Shown in pieces: positions 9,684 to 17,883 of a stretch of 64,000 nt of DNA. The number at the start of each line of letters is the position of its first letter. Within the stretch, counting starts at the first letter, position 1. The DNA is taken from the NCBI GenBank assembly GCA_963707555.1, contig CAVPQM010000002.1, forward strand, positions 248,001 to 312,000, in the 5' to 3' direction. A model generated the notes under the pieces. The model saw nothing but the letters and a program-made list of their open reading frames with translations. It made no database searches and had not been told where the DNA came from. The translations under genes were made by a program, and so were the position numbers. Source of the DNA: JAFAFN01 sp963707555 (GTDB taxonomy: Bacteria; Actinomycetota; Acidimicrobiia; Acidimicrobiales; Microtrichaceae).

Positions 9684-9741
9684 TCTGCCCGCGCCGGGGG
9701 CAGTTGCCAGCATCGGCTGCCACGGGTCGTGCGGCGCGGAC

Positions 9742-9770
9742 CTGACGTCGTCGAGGTGAGCGGCTATCCT
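9742..9770 (+). promoter_or_regulatory. Probable sigma-70-type promoter of rpsT
   Basis: CTGACG (9742-9747), 17 bases, then TATCCT (9765-9770), giving a short leader of about 60 bases before the rpsT ATG at 9837. The lepA-rpsT gap holds no other good candidate in this direction. Confidence 0.55.
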
Positions 9771-9836
9771 CGAACGGCCGACGTCTGAGAGTCGCGTCCC
9801 CCGTTCACCACAGAATCGAACAGAGAACTCACACCC

Positions 9837-10100
9837 ATGGCGAACATCAAGAGCCAGATCAAGCGCAATCGCACCAACGAAGCAGCCCGCGAGCGCAACA
9901 AGGCCGTGCGGTCCGCGGTGAAGACGCGCACCAAGCACGCCGAGCGCGCCATCGCCGAGGGCACCGACGACGCAGCCGAGCTGACCAAGGCCGCGATCAA
10001 GTCGATCGACAAGGCAGCCACCAAGGGCGTCTTCCACAAGAACGCTGCGGCTCGCCGCAAGGCGCGCCTGATGCGCGACCTCAACGCTTCGAACGCCTGA
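9837..10100 (+). CDS. rpsT: 30S ribosomal protein S20
   Basis: An 87-residue, very basic helical-hairpin protein. MANIKSQIKRNRTNEAARERNKAVRS at the start and KGVFHKNAAARRKARLMRDLN at the end are typical of S20, which binds 16S rRNA near the bottom of the 30S body. The gene is monocistronic between its own promoter and a hairpin at 10119-10145. Confidence 0.97.
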   Translation: MANIKSQIKRNRTNEAARERNKAVRSAVKTRTKHAERAIAEGTDDAAELTKAAIKSIDKAATKGVFHKNAAARRKARLMRDLNASNA

Positions 10101-10118
10101 ACCGACCGATCACCGACC

Positions 10119-10145
10119 GATGCCGCTCCTCACGGGGGCGGCATC
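10119..10145 (+). terminator. Hairpin after rpsT, probable terminator
   Basis: A perfect 8-bp stem, GATGCCGC paired with GCGGCATC, around an 11-base loop, 18 bases after the rpsT stop. There is no T-tract, as is common in high-GC genomes. It also separates rpsT from the convergent fusion gene. Confidence 0.6.
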
Positions 10146-10210
10146 GTCGCGTCCGGGCGGCCGCGCCGGGATGGCTGGAGCTGGGCGGCGTGCTCAGGAG
10201 CCGGAGCACC

Positions 10211-12403
10211 TCAGGAGCTCCCGTGGCCGCTCGACGAGACGCTGTCGAGCAACCGCTGCTGCAGGTCGTAGAACTCCTCGACGGGACCGTCGTCGGTCCA
10301 CCAGCTGTCCGGGCGGATCACCACCGTCGCCAGCGACGCTGCATCGACACCGAAGAGGCCGGGCACGGTGTCGAGCCCGAAGCGCTCGGAGCGCAACAGG
10401 TCGCCCTCGGTCTCGCACGGGCACAACGGGAGCAGCCCGAGGCCGTAGTAGCTCTGCTCCGGATCGCTCGAGAACGAGGTCATGAGCTCCAAGCCGTCGT
10501 CGTCGACACCCTCGGCGAAGAGCCACTGCAGCAGGCGGGCGGCGTCGTCGAGCTCGCTGACGAGCCCGCCGCTCGACCAGGCACCGCCGCGGTAGCCGTG
10601 GCCGTCGGGGTCGGTGACCGGGCCCGACGGGTCCTCGTCGGAGCGGATGCCGACGCCGGCCTGCTCCGCCATCGCCCGGACCGCGTCCATGTACGGGACA
10701 CCCGACGCTCGTTCCAGGGCGAGCGCCAGCAGGTAGTAGCCGACGCGGGAGTAGCCGTAGCCCTCGCCCGGCTCGTCGGCGAGCTCACCGCGGTCGACGA
10801 ACTCCTGGATCTCCTCGGCGGGGTTGGCCAGGAAGATGTGACGGCTCAGGTCCTCGGGGATGCCGGCGGTGTGCCGGGCGAGCTGTTCGAGGGTCATGTC
10901 GTCGGCACGCGGAACCTCGGGCACCCAGCGGCCGAGCGGGTCGTCGAGCGCGACGGCACCCTCGTCGACGAGGCGGACGAGCCACGCTGTCGTCACCGCC
11001 TTGGTCATCGACCACCACGCCAGCCCTCCGGGCTCCCGGGCCTCGTCGTCGGCCCAGGCCGCGTGCTGCAGCGCGCCGTCGGGGCCGACGAGGGCGAGGT
11101 CGATCCAGCGCGTGCCGACCTCGGCCAGGCGGTCGCCGTGCTCCGCGACCCACTCGTCGAGCACCTGCTGGGCGCCGACACCCGCGACGACCACGGCGGG
11201 CACGTCGTCAGGCGACTCCCCCGAGAGGTCGGCGTCGACGCGAGCGGCCCGCTCGACGACCGCCCGACCCGACAGCGGCACGTACGGCGACGCGTCGATC
11301 GGCAGCGGCAGCACCAGCGCAGCGACGACACAGGCCGAGCCGGGCACGACCCACCCACGCGCGACCACCCGTCGGGCAGCGCGCCCCGCAGCGAGGTCCT
11401 CGACGCCACCGAACACGGCGACGGCGGCGACGATCACCGCTGCGACCACGAGCAGCGACAGCGGGATCCGCACCAGGTCCGACTCGACGCGGGCGTCGAC
11501 CAGGCGGTGCGCTGCGACGAGACCGAATCCCTGCCACAGGTAGATCGTGAGCGCCCGCGAGTTGACGACTCGCACGAGCGACTCGCTGCGACCGCCGAGC
11601 TGCACCAGCGACGAGCGCCACGCGAGCACGAGGGCCACGCCGGCGGCACCGACGGCCATCGTCAGGAGGTACGAGCGGTTCACGACCCCGTCGGCAGGTC
11701 CGAGCTGCTGCCAGACGAGCAGCGAGGCGATCGCCGCGGCGACACCGGTCGCTGCGAGTGCCGCCCTGCCCGGCAGTCGCCGGCCCGCGCCGTAGAGCAT
11801 GCCGGCGAGCACGAACGGCGTGTAGGCCGCTGCGTCGCCGACGGCCATGGGCACCGAGTGGTCACGACCCCACCACCACACACCGATGCCGACACCGACG
11901 GCAGCAGCGACCGACGCCCACCCGAGTCGACGGTGCACGAACCGGAGCACTCCCGCACCGATCACGAACCAGAGATAGGCGCGGATGTACCAGAGCGGCA
12001 CCCACAGTCCGACCAGGTCCGCGCTGCCGATCGGGTCGGCCAGCGGCACGAGCCAGGTCGCGGCGTCGGCCAGGTTCGGACGCCATCCGTCGACGAGCAT
12101 CACGACCCAGCACGCCGCGGCGTAGGCCCAGTACGGGATCAGGAGCCGACGTGCGCGCTGGCGCAGCGTCGCCCACCACCCTCGACGAACCAGCGAGCCC
12201 TCGAGCAGCGCGCCGCTGGTGAAGAACATGGCCGGCATGGCCGGGATCCAGCTCAGCCACGCCCACGACCAGGTGTGCCAGAGCACGACCCGCACGACGG
12301 CGACGGAGCGGACCAGGTCGAGCAGCGGGTCGTGCCCGGCGCGCCCGGTCGGACGCGAGTCGGCGGTGTCCTGGTCGACCGAGCGCTGACCGGTGGAGTT
12401 CAC
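10211..12403 (-). CDS. Membrane acyltransferase fused to a class C beta-lactamase-like serine hydrolase
   Basis: A 730-residue fusion. Residues about 25-345 form an acyltransferase-3 type membrane domain (LLDLVRSVAVVRVVLWHTWSW, the catalytic-type His of the family near the first helix, then about ten helices). After one more helix (about 360-375) residues 400-715 form an extracytoplasmic serine hydrolase with SMTK (S-x-x-K nucleophile motif, preceded by AWW) and a YGYSRVGYYLLALALE stretch where the usual Y-x-N tripeptide should be. Here it reads YSR, so the Asn is Arg. It may transfer an acyl group to a surface polymer and remove or rearrange it. It overlaps holA by four bases and ends the comEA-comEC-folP-holA run. 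Confidence 0.75.
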   Translation of the reverse strand: MNSTGQRSVDQDTADSRPTGRAGHDPLLDLVRSVAVVRVVLWHTWSWAWLSWIPAMPAMFFTSGALLEGSLVRRGWWATLRQRARRLLIPYWAYAAACWVVMLVDGWRPNLADAATWLVPLADPIGSADLVGLWVPLWYIRAYLWFVIGAGVLRFVHRRLGWASVAAAVGVGIGVWWWGRDHSVPMAVGDAAAYTPFVLAGMLYGAGRRLPGRAALAATGVAAAIASLLVWQQLGPADGVVNRSYLLTMAVGAAGVALVLAWRSSLVQLGGRSESLVRVVNSRALTIYLWQGFGLVAAHRLVDARVESDLVRIPLSLLVVAAVIVAAVAVFGGVEDLAAGRAARRVVARGWVVPGSACVVAALVLPLPIDASPYVPLSGRAVVERAARVDADLSGESPDDVPAVVVAGVGAQQVLDEWVAEHGDRLAEVGTRWIDLALVGPDGALQHAAWADDEAREPGGLAWWSMTKAVTTAWLVRLVDEGAVALDDPLGRWVPEVPRADDMTLEQLARHTAGIPEDLSRHIFLANPAEEIQEFVDRGELADEPGEGYGYSRVGYYLLALALERASGVPYMDAVRAMAEQAGVGIRSDEDPSGPVTDPDGHGYRGGAWSSGGLVSELDDAARLLQWLFAEGVDDDGLELMTSFSSDPEQSYYGLGLLPLCPCETEGDLLRSERFGLDTVPGLFGVDAASLATVVIRPDSWWTDDGPVEEFYDLQQRLLDSVSSSGHGSS

Positions 12404-13419
12404 CGTCGGCGCCGCCCCGAACCCGAGGCGCTGAGGGCGGCCAACCGGGCGACGAGCGTCTCGATGACCGCCTGCGCGTCCTGGGCGGTGCGACCGCGCA
12501 GGTCGGCGTCCGCTGCGGCGAGCAGCACCGTTGCTCGTGCGACCTTCGCGCTGCCGAGACGGCGGCCCTGCTCCATCGCCTTCTTCGCCGGGAAGCTCGA
12601 CCCCTTCATGCCCAGCAGCGCTGCGGCCGCCTTGTCGTCGCGGACGCCGCTGCCGTCGAGGCGCAGCATCCGCTCGACGTGGGTCTGCAGCGTCACCATG
12701 ATCTGCAGCGGGTGGCGCGCTCCACCGGCGAGCATGCGCTGCAGGTTGGTCACTGCACGGGGCACGTCGCCCGCGTCGATCGCGTCGGTCAGGTCCCAGG
12801 GCGGTACGGCACCGGCGTCGCCGAGGTAGGGCTCGATGTCGTCGGGTCCGAGCTCGGCCTCACCGAAGGTCGCCTCGAGCACGGTCAGGATGCCGCCGAG
12901 TCGGCTGACGTCGTCGCCGATGCGGTCGACGAGCGCCCGACGGGCAGCCGGGTCGAGCGTGACCGGCGACTGGGCGAGCTGGCTGTCGAGCCACATCGAG
13001 CGGCCCTTGCCGCTCGGCACGCCCAGGTCGTGCACCTCGCCGCCGGCAGCGAGCACCGCGTCGGAGAGCTTCTTGGGCACCGGGTTCTTCGTGGCGCTCG
13101 GAGCGACGGGGCGTTCCCAGGCCAGGACCAGGCAGGCGTCGGGCGACGGGTGCTCGAGGTACTCGAGCACCGGGCCGATGTCCTTGGCACCGAAGCGGCC
13201 GGCGTTGCGGGCGACGACGACACGGTCGCCGAACATCGACAGCGTCGTGGCCGCCATGATCACCTGGCCGAGCTCGTAGTCGTCGCCGTTGAACTCGTCG
13301 AGCACCTCGTTGCGATCCGCGGTGCCCACCAGGCGGTCGATGAGCTCCTTCACGCCCTTGGCGAGCAGCACGTCGTCGCCGCCCTTGAGCAGGTGGACCG
13401 GGGAACCCTGGGCGCTCAC
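12400..13419 (-). CDS. holA: DNA polymerase III subunit delta
   Basis: A 339-residue clamp-loader delta subunit. VHLLKGGDDVLLAKGVKELIDRLVG at the start, the middle VVVARNAGRF and CLVLAWERP segments and the C-terminal domain (MVTLQTHVERMLRL, AAALLGMKGSSFPAKKAMEQGRRL) match the delta family, which opens the beta sliding clamp. It overlaps the upstream FolP-like gene by four bases and the downstream fusion gene by four bases, so translation is coupled. The holA-comEC-comEA neighbourhood is conserved in Actinobacteria. Confidence 0.9.
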   Translation of the reverse strand: MSAQGSPVHLLKGGDDVLLAKGVKELIDRLVGTADRNEVLDEFNGDDYELGQVIMAATTLSMFGDRVVVARNAGRFGAKDIGPVLEYLEHPSPDACLVLAWERPVAPSATKNPVPKKLSDAVLAAGGEVHDLGVPSGKGRSMWLDSQLAQSPVTLDPAARRALVDRIGDDVSRLGGILTVLEATFGEAELGPDDIEPYLGDAGAVPPWDLTDAIDAGDVPRAVTNLQRMLAGGARHPLQIMVTLQTHVERMLRLDGSGVRDDKAAAALLGMKGSSFPAKKAMEQGRRLGSAKVARATVLLAAADADLRGRTAQDAQAVIETLVARLAALSASGSGRRRR

Positions 13420-14276
13420 GAGTGCGCCTCGAGTGCGCCGGCGTGGGTTCGTCGCAGCAGTTCGGCGACCACGTCGGCGGTGCGTCGGGCGCCCCGGACG
13501 TCATGGGCGCGCAGCACCCGGCACCCCAGCCGGATGCCCAGGGCGTGCGCGGCGTGGCTGGCCATGCGTCGGTCGGTGACCTCGAGGCCGAGCAGCTCCC
13601 CGACGAAGCGCTTGTTCGACGCGGAGAGGAACGCCGTGAAGCCGAGCGCTGCGAGCTGGTCCGAGGTGCGCAGCAGCTCGAGCGACTGGGGTTCGGTCTT
13701 GCCCAGGTCGAGCCCGTCGTCGACCATGATCCGCTGCCTCGGGATGCCCGCCGCGAGCGCATCGTCGCCCCTGGCGTGCAGGAACTCGCGCACGTCGACG
13801 AGCACGTCGTCGTAGACGGGTTCGGGGTCCGGGATGCGAGGGCCGAGCCGGATGTGCGTCGCGACCACGCTCGCGCCGAACTCGGCGCAGATCGGCAGGT
13901 ACTCGGGGCTCGCGAACCCGGAGATGTCGTTGCCGACGTCGGCCCCCGCCTCGAGCGAGGCGCGCAGCACCGTCGGGTTCCAGGTGTCGACCGAGATCGG
14001 GACGTCGAATCGCTCGCGTAGCGCGACGACCGCCGGGACGACCCGCTCGAGCTCCTCCTCGGTGCCGACCTCCGGGCCGGGGCCGGCTTTGACACCGCCG
14101 ACGTCGAGGAAGTCCGCCCCGTCGTCGACCAGGCCCTGCGCCTTGGCCAGGAACCCGTCGAAGTCGAAGTACTGGCCGCCGTCGAAGAAGGAGTCGGGCG
14201 TCCGGTTCAGGATGCCCATCACGAGCGCGCGGTGGGTGACGTCGAAGCGGTACCTCGACCCCAGTTCCAGGATCAC
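13416..14276 (-). CDS. FolP2-like protein of the dihydropteroate synthase family
   Basis: A TIM-barrel protein of about 286 residues starting from GTG at 14276. It has the family opening VMGILNRTPDSFFDGG, SVDTW and NDISG segments. The pterin/pABA loop that reads GGESTRPG in true dihydropteroate synthases is GGVKAGPG here (near 14100). The same VKAGPG form occurs in mycobacterial FolP2, which is reported to lack dihydropteroate synthase activity. I therefore call it FolP2-like and do not assign it to folate synthesis. The longer frame upstream overlaps the comEC end and has no similarity. It is coupled to holA by a four-base overlap. Confidence 0.72.
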   Translation of the reverse strand: MILELGSRYRFDVTHRALVMGILNRTPDSFFDGGQYFDFDGFLAKAQGLVDDGADFLDVGGVKAGPGPEVGTEEELERVVPAVVALRERFDVPISVDTWNPTVLRASLEAGADVGNDISGFASPEYLPICAEFGASVVATHIRLGPRIPDPEPVYDDVLVDVREFLHARGDDALAAGIPRQRIMVDDGLDLGKTEPQSLELLRTSDQLAALGFTAFLSASNKRFVGELLGLEVTDRRMASHAAHALGIRLGCRVLRAHDVRGARRTADVVAELLRRTHAGALEAHS

Positions 14277-14317
14277 CGTCGAGAAGCTACACGAGCCCCC
14301 GAGGGGCTTCGATGCGC

Positions 14318-16024
14318 TCACCAGCAGGCGGCCGGGCGCTCCGACGGGCGGGGCGCACCGAGTTGCTCGGCCACGATCTCGGCTGCGGCCCGGGTGCGCT
14401 GACCCTCCCCCGCGACGACCAGGTCGGCGCGACGCACCCCCAGGCGCCACAGCGACTCGAGCACCTCACCCGGCCCGTTCGCGTCCTGCACCTTTACGAC
14501 GACGCCGCAGCCGTCGACCGTCGACAGCGATGCGCCGCCCAGGTCGTGGGGGCCGGGCTCGAGCGATCCGGGTCGGAGCGCCCAGAGCGTCGCCGCAGCA
14601 GCGACGACGACGAGCGCCACCCTGCCCCGCTCGAGTCGAGGCCTCACCACGACGACCAGCACACCGGCGCACCCCAGCACCGCGAGCTGCACACCGCCGA
14701 GGGTGGGTGCGGGCGCACGAGAGCCGGTGGTGGCGACGACGTCGACCCAGCGGACCATCGACTCGGCCGGCGTCTGGAGCACTCCCGACCACGGTTCGCG
14801 GACCACCCCGGCGAGCAGGCCCACGGTCACGCCGAGCATCATCACCACACCGGCGGCCGGTCCGGCGAGCAGGTTCGTGACGACCGCGACCGAGGGCAGC
14901 CCGCCCGCCAGCGCCAGCAGCAGCGGCGCCGTGGCGAGCTGCGCGGCGATCGTCACCGCGAGTGGGACGCGCAGCCACTCCGGGCCGGGCAGACGGTCGG
15001 CCAAGGGCGGCGCCAGGAGCAACAGACCCGCGGTGGCGCACACCGACAGCTGGAACCCGAGCGAGTGCACGAGCAGCGGGTCCAGGACCAGGACCGCCAT
15101 GACCGTCAGGCACAGCACCCGCACCCCGGAGGTCACGCGCCCCGACAGCACCGCGGCCATGGCGACCGCTGCCATCACCGCCGCTCGCAGCACCGAGGGC
15201 TCGGCCCGGGTCACCAGGACGAACAGCACGAGCAACGCCGCCGACGCGGCGAACCGACTCCTCGGCCCGGCACGACGCAACAGCGGCGCCGCGACGGCCA
15301 GGACGAACGCCACGTTCTGACCCGACACGGCGAGCAGGTGCGTCAGACCGGATGCCTCGAACCGGAAGCGCATGAGCTCCGACTGCGCTCTGTCGTCACC
15401 CAGGACCAGGCCCGTGTACAGCGACGCCCGATCGTCGTCCATGGTCCGAGCACCGGTGGTGATGGTGCGGTGCACCAGGTTCGCGGCACGGAACCAGGTC
15501 CGACCCCGCCCGTGCGGCTCGATCGTGCGGACCGACAGGCGACCCGCCAGGTGTCGCGACAGCACCCAACCGCGTGGCGCATCGTCCAGGTCACGGGTGC
15601 GTCCCTCGATGCGCACCTGCTCGCCGGTCAGCATCGACCGGACGTCGCCGGCCCGGTCGGTCGGGACATCGGCCACGTAGCGGCGCCCCTCGAGGTCGAG
15701 GACCACCTGGAGTGCGAAGAATCGAGGAGCAGGGTCCGACGCGAGCACCGCGACACCCTCGACACGTTCGGGCAGCGGCGCGGACAGTGCCGCAGCCGAC
15801 TGGTCCGAGCGTGCACCGACGAGCACCGCGATGGCCAGCACCACGACGAACGGCCGCCGCAAGGCGACGCCGACCACGACGCCGAGGCACGCCGCGACCA
15901 GCGCACCAGGCATCGGGGCCGGGAGACCGATCAGCGCGGCGGCGCCCACCAGGGCCACTGCTGCGGCGAGCCAGACGTCGGCACGCCACGTCGCCCACGT
16001 GGCGCTCGCCACGAGCCGGCCCAT
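14318..16024 (-). CDS. comEC: ComEC/Rec2-family membrane protein with a degenerate C-terminal domain
   Basis: A 568-residue polytopic protein of the DNA-uptake channel family: an N-terminal pair of helices, an OB-like DUF4131 region (about 85-165), then the competence core with SGLTHLLAVSGQNVAFVLAV and SLGFQLSVCATAGLLLLAPPLA. A full ComEC ends in a metallo-beta-lactamase domain with TH-x-D-x-DH. Here only about 75 residues follow the last helix (LSTVDGCGVVVKVQ, then VRRADLVVAGEG), with no metal-binding histidines. So the nuclease-like domain is shortened and probably inactive, or lost. It starts one base inside the comEA stop (TGATG). Confidence 0.85.
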   Translation of the reverse strand: MGRLVASATWATWRADVWLAAAVALVGAAALIGLPAPMPGALVAACLGVVVGVALRRPFVVVLAIAVLVGARSDQSAAALSAPLPERVEGVAVLASDPAPRFFALQVVLDLEGRRYVADVPTDRAGDVRSMLTGEQVRIEGRTRDLDDAPRGWVLSRHLAGRLSVRTIEPHGRGRTWFRAANLVHRTITTGARTMDDDRASLYTGLVLGDDRAQSELMRFRFEASGLTHLLAVSGQNVAFVLAVAAPLLRRAGPRSRFAASAALLVLFVLVTRAEPSVLRAAVMAAVAMAAVLSGRVTSGVRVLCLTVMAVLVLDPLLVHSLGFQLSVCATAGLLLLAPPLADRLPGPEWLRVPLAVTIAAQLATAPLLLALAGGLPSVAVVTNLLAGPAAGVVMMLGVTVGLLAGVVREPWSGVLQTPAESMVRWVDVVATTGSRAPAPTLGGVQLAVLGCAGVLVVVVRPRLERGRVALVVVAAAATLWALRPGSLEPGPHDLGGASLSTVDGCGVVVKVQDANGPGEVLESLWRLGVRRADLVVAGEGQRTRAAAEIVAEQLGAPRPSERPAACW

Positions 16025-16833
16025 CAGCCGACGGTCACCAGATCGCGCAGCGCCTCGAGCTTCGCCTCGCCGATGCCCCGTACGTCGAGCAGTGCGTCGA
16101 CCGAGGTGAACGGCCCCTCCTTCTCGCGGTGGGCGATGATCGCGGCTGCCGTCGAGGGTCCGACACCGGGAAGCTCGTCGAGCGCCGCTGCATCCGCGGT
16201 GTTGAGGTCGATCAGCCCGCCCGGCGCGCCGTTCGACGGGTCGGCGGGATCGGGCGGGCCCGACCCTCCGGTGCCGGCTGGCGCGTCGGGCGCGACGAGC
16301 TCGCTCGGCGAGGGCTGGCCGATCACCGGGATCACGACGCGGTGACCGTCGGCGACGGGCGCCGCCAGATTCACCCGGTCGGGGTCGGCGTCAGCGCGTA
16401 GGCCGCCGGCGGCGTGCACCGCGTCGACCACGCGGCTCGACCCCGGGAGCTCCACGACACCGGGTGTGCCGACCGCTCCGGCGACGTGCACGACGATCCT
16501 CGCGTCCGGAGCGAGCGTCGACGGCCCGCCCGTGTCGCCCGGTGCCGACGGCGGCGCACCGGCGAGCGTGGTGGTCGACGAAGCGACCGCCCGGGGCAGG
16601 CGATCGTCGACCGCAGGCGGCCGACGCTGGGTGAGGACCAGGACCGCCACGACGACCAGGCCCGCCACGACCAACCCGACCGCCGGTCGTCGCAACGCCG
16701 CCAGCGACGCCGGCGGGAGCTGCCACGTCCGTGTGTCGGCGTCCGCACTCCGCACCAGACGATCGAGCGCGTCGACCGAGCGATCCTGTCGCTGATGCGG
16801 CTCCGGCGGACGCGACTCCTCCGACAACGACAT
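16024..16833 (-). CDS. comEA: ComEA-family DNA-binding protein
   Basis: A 269-residue membrane-anchored DNA receptor. It has a cytoplasmic tail, one transmembrane helix (about residues 52-68), an SLBB domain (about 110-175: VVHVAGAVGTPGVVELPGSSRVVDAV) and a C-terminal helix-hairpin-helix pair (LIDLNTADAAALDELPGVG, then SVDALLDVRGIGEAKLEALRD). This is the full actinobacterial ComEA layout. A GAGGAGGG site lies just before the ATG. The 287 bases upstream, to the thioredoxin-like gene, contain no gene I can support, only a weak 6-bp stem (CCCGAC/GTCGGG near 16968-16996). Confidence 0.93.
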   Translation of the reverse strand: MSLSEESRPPEPHQRQDRSVDALDRLVRSADADTRTWQLPPASLAALRRPAVGLVVAGLVVVAVLVLTQRRPPAVDDRLPRAVASSTTTLAGAPPSAPGDTGGPSTLAPDARIVVHVAGAVGTPGVVELPGSSRVVDAVHAAGGLRADADPDRVNLAAPVADGHRVVIPVIGQPSPSELVAPDAPAGTGGSGPPDPADPSNGAPGGLIDLNTADAAALDELPGVGPSTAAAIIAHREKEGPFTSVDALLDVRGIGEAKLEALRDLVTVG

Positions 16834-17120
16834 CGACCCTCCTCACGTCGCTGACACGAGCGAAGGACCCACCACGGGTCCGCTGCGAGGGGAAGTCGAG
16901 ATGTCCCGCGAGCGGCCGGGACGGTGCCGTCGAACCTAGCGACGGCCGGCGGAGCAGGTGCGGGCGCCCGACCGGGGACCCCTCCCCCGTCGGGTCTCGT
17001 GCGATCGCCGACGCGACGAAGTCCGGGACATGGGGAACGCGGGGGCTGGAGGTGACACGCGGTGTCGCTGGCAGCCCGGAGCTCGTGCAGCCGCCGTCGT
17101 ACCGACCGGTTGCCGCAGCC

Positions 17121-17822
17121 TCAGAACAGCCGGGCGGTGAGCTGGCGCCGCCAGTCGGCCTTGGCCGGATCGTCGGCGGGCAGCAGCTCGAGCAGATCGA
17201 CGAACTCCTGGCGGGCCTCGTCGTCGGCCTTGACGCGGTCGAGCAGCCCGGCGAGCCGCGTGGCGACGTCGTCGAGCGCCGAGGGGCCGGTGCGGGCCAG
17301 CGCAGCGATGCGGCGGGTCTCGGGCGACTCGGGGATCTTGTTCAGCATCGCCAGCGCGTCGTCGCTGCGACCGTCGGCGGCGAACAGCTCGGCCAGCGCG
17401 AGGATCGCAGGTTCGTCGGCCGGTTCGAGCTCGAGCGCCCGGCGCAACGACGCCTCATCGCCGGCCTTGACCAGCTGCTGCACCTCGGTCAGCTCCTCGG
17501 GCGGCAGCAGCTTGGCGACGAACGCCTCGATCTCGTGCTCGGGCAGCGCGCCGACGAACTGGTCGACCGGACGTCCGCCGACGATCGCGAAGACCGCCGG
17601 GATGGACTGCACGCGGAACGCCTGGGCGATCTGCGGGTTGGCGTCGACATCGACCTTGGCCAGCTCGACGCGCCCGTTCGTCGCTGCGACGACCTTCTCG
17701 ATGATCGGTCCGAGGGTCTTGCACGGACCGCACCACTCGGCCCACAGATCCACGATCACGGGGACCGTCGCGGACCGATCGATCACGGCGGTCTGGAACG
17801 TTGCATCGGTGACATCGACCAT
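17121..17822 (-). CDS. Thioredoxin-domain co-chaperone, CnoX/YbbN-like
   Basis: A 233-residue protein with an N-terminal thioredoxin domain (about 1-110) carrying the redox motif WCGPCK and the cis-Pro segment QSIPAVF, followed by a helical TPR-like part (ELEPADEPAILALAELFAADGRSDDALAML). This two-domain layout is that of YbbN/CnoX, a holdase that hands clients to GroEL and DnaK, though members with an intact CGPC also act as oxidoreductases. I chose the ATG at 17822 because family similarity begins there. It is divergent from the phosphotransferase gene, 61 bases away. Confidence 0.85.
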   Translation of the reverse strand: MVDVTDATFQTAVIDRSATVPVIVDLWAEWCGPCKTLGPIIEKVVAATNGRVELAKVDVDANPQIAQAFRVQSIPAVFAIVGGRPVDQFVGALPEHEIEAFVAKLLPPEELTEVQQLVKAGDEASLRRALELEPADEPAILALAELFAADGRSDDALAMLNKIPESPETRRIAALARTGPSALDDVATRLAGLLDRVKADDEARQEFVDLLELLPADDPAKADWRRQLTARLF

Positions 17823-17883
17823 GGGACCGAGTGTAGGTGTGCCGAACGGGCCGACCGGCAGGCCCACTAGGTTGGACGCACTC

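Noticed and set aside
16968..16996. Terminator after the thioredoxin-like gene
   Set aside because: The stem is only six base pairs with a long loop and no T-tract, too weak to call.
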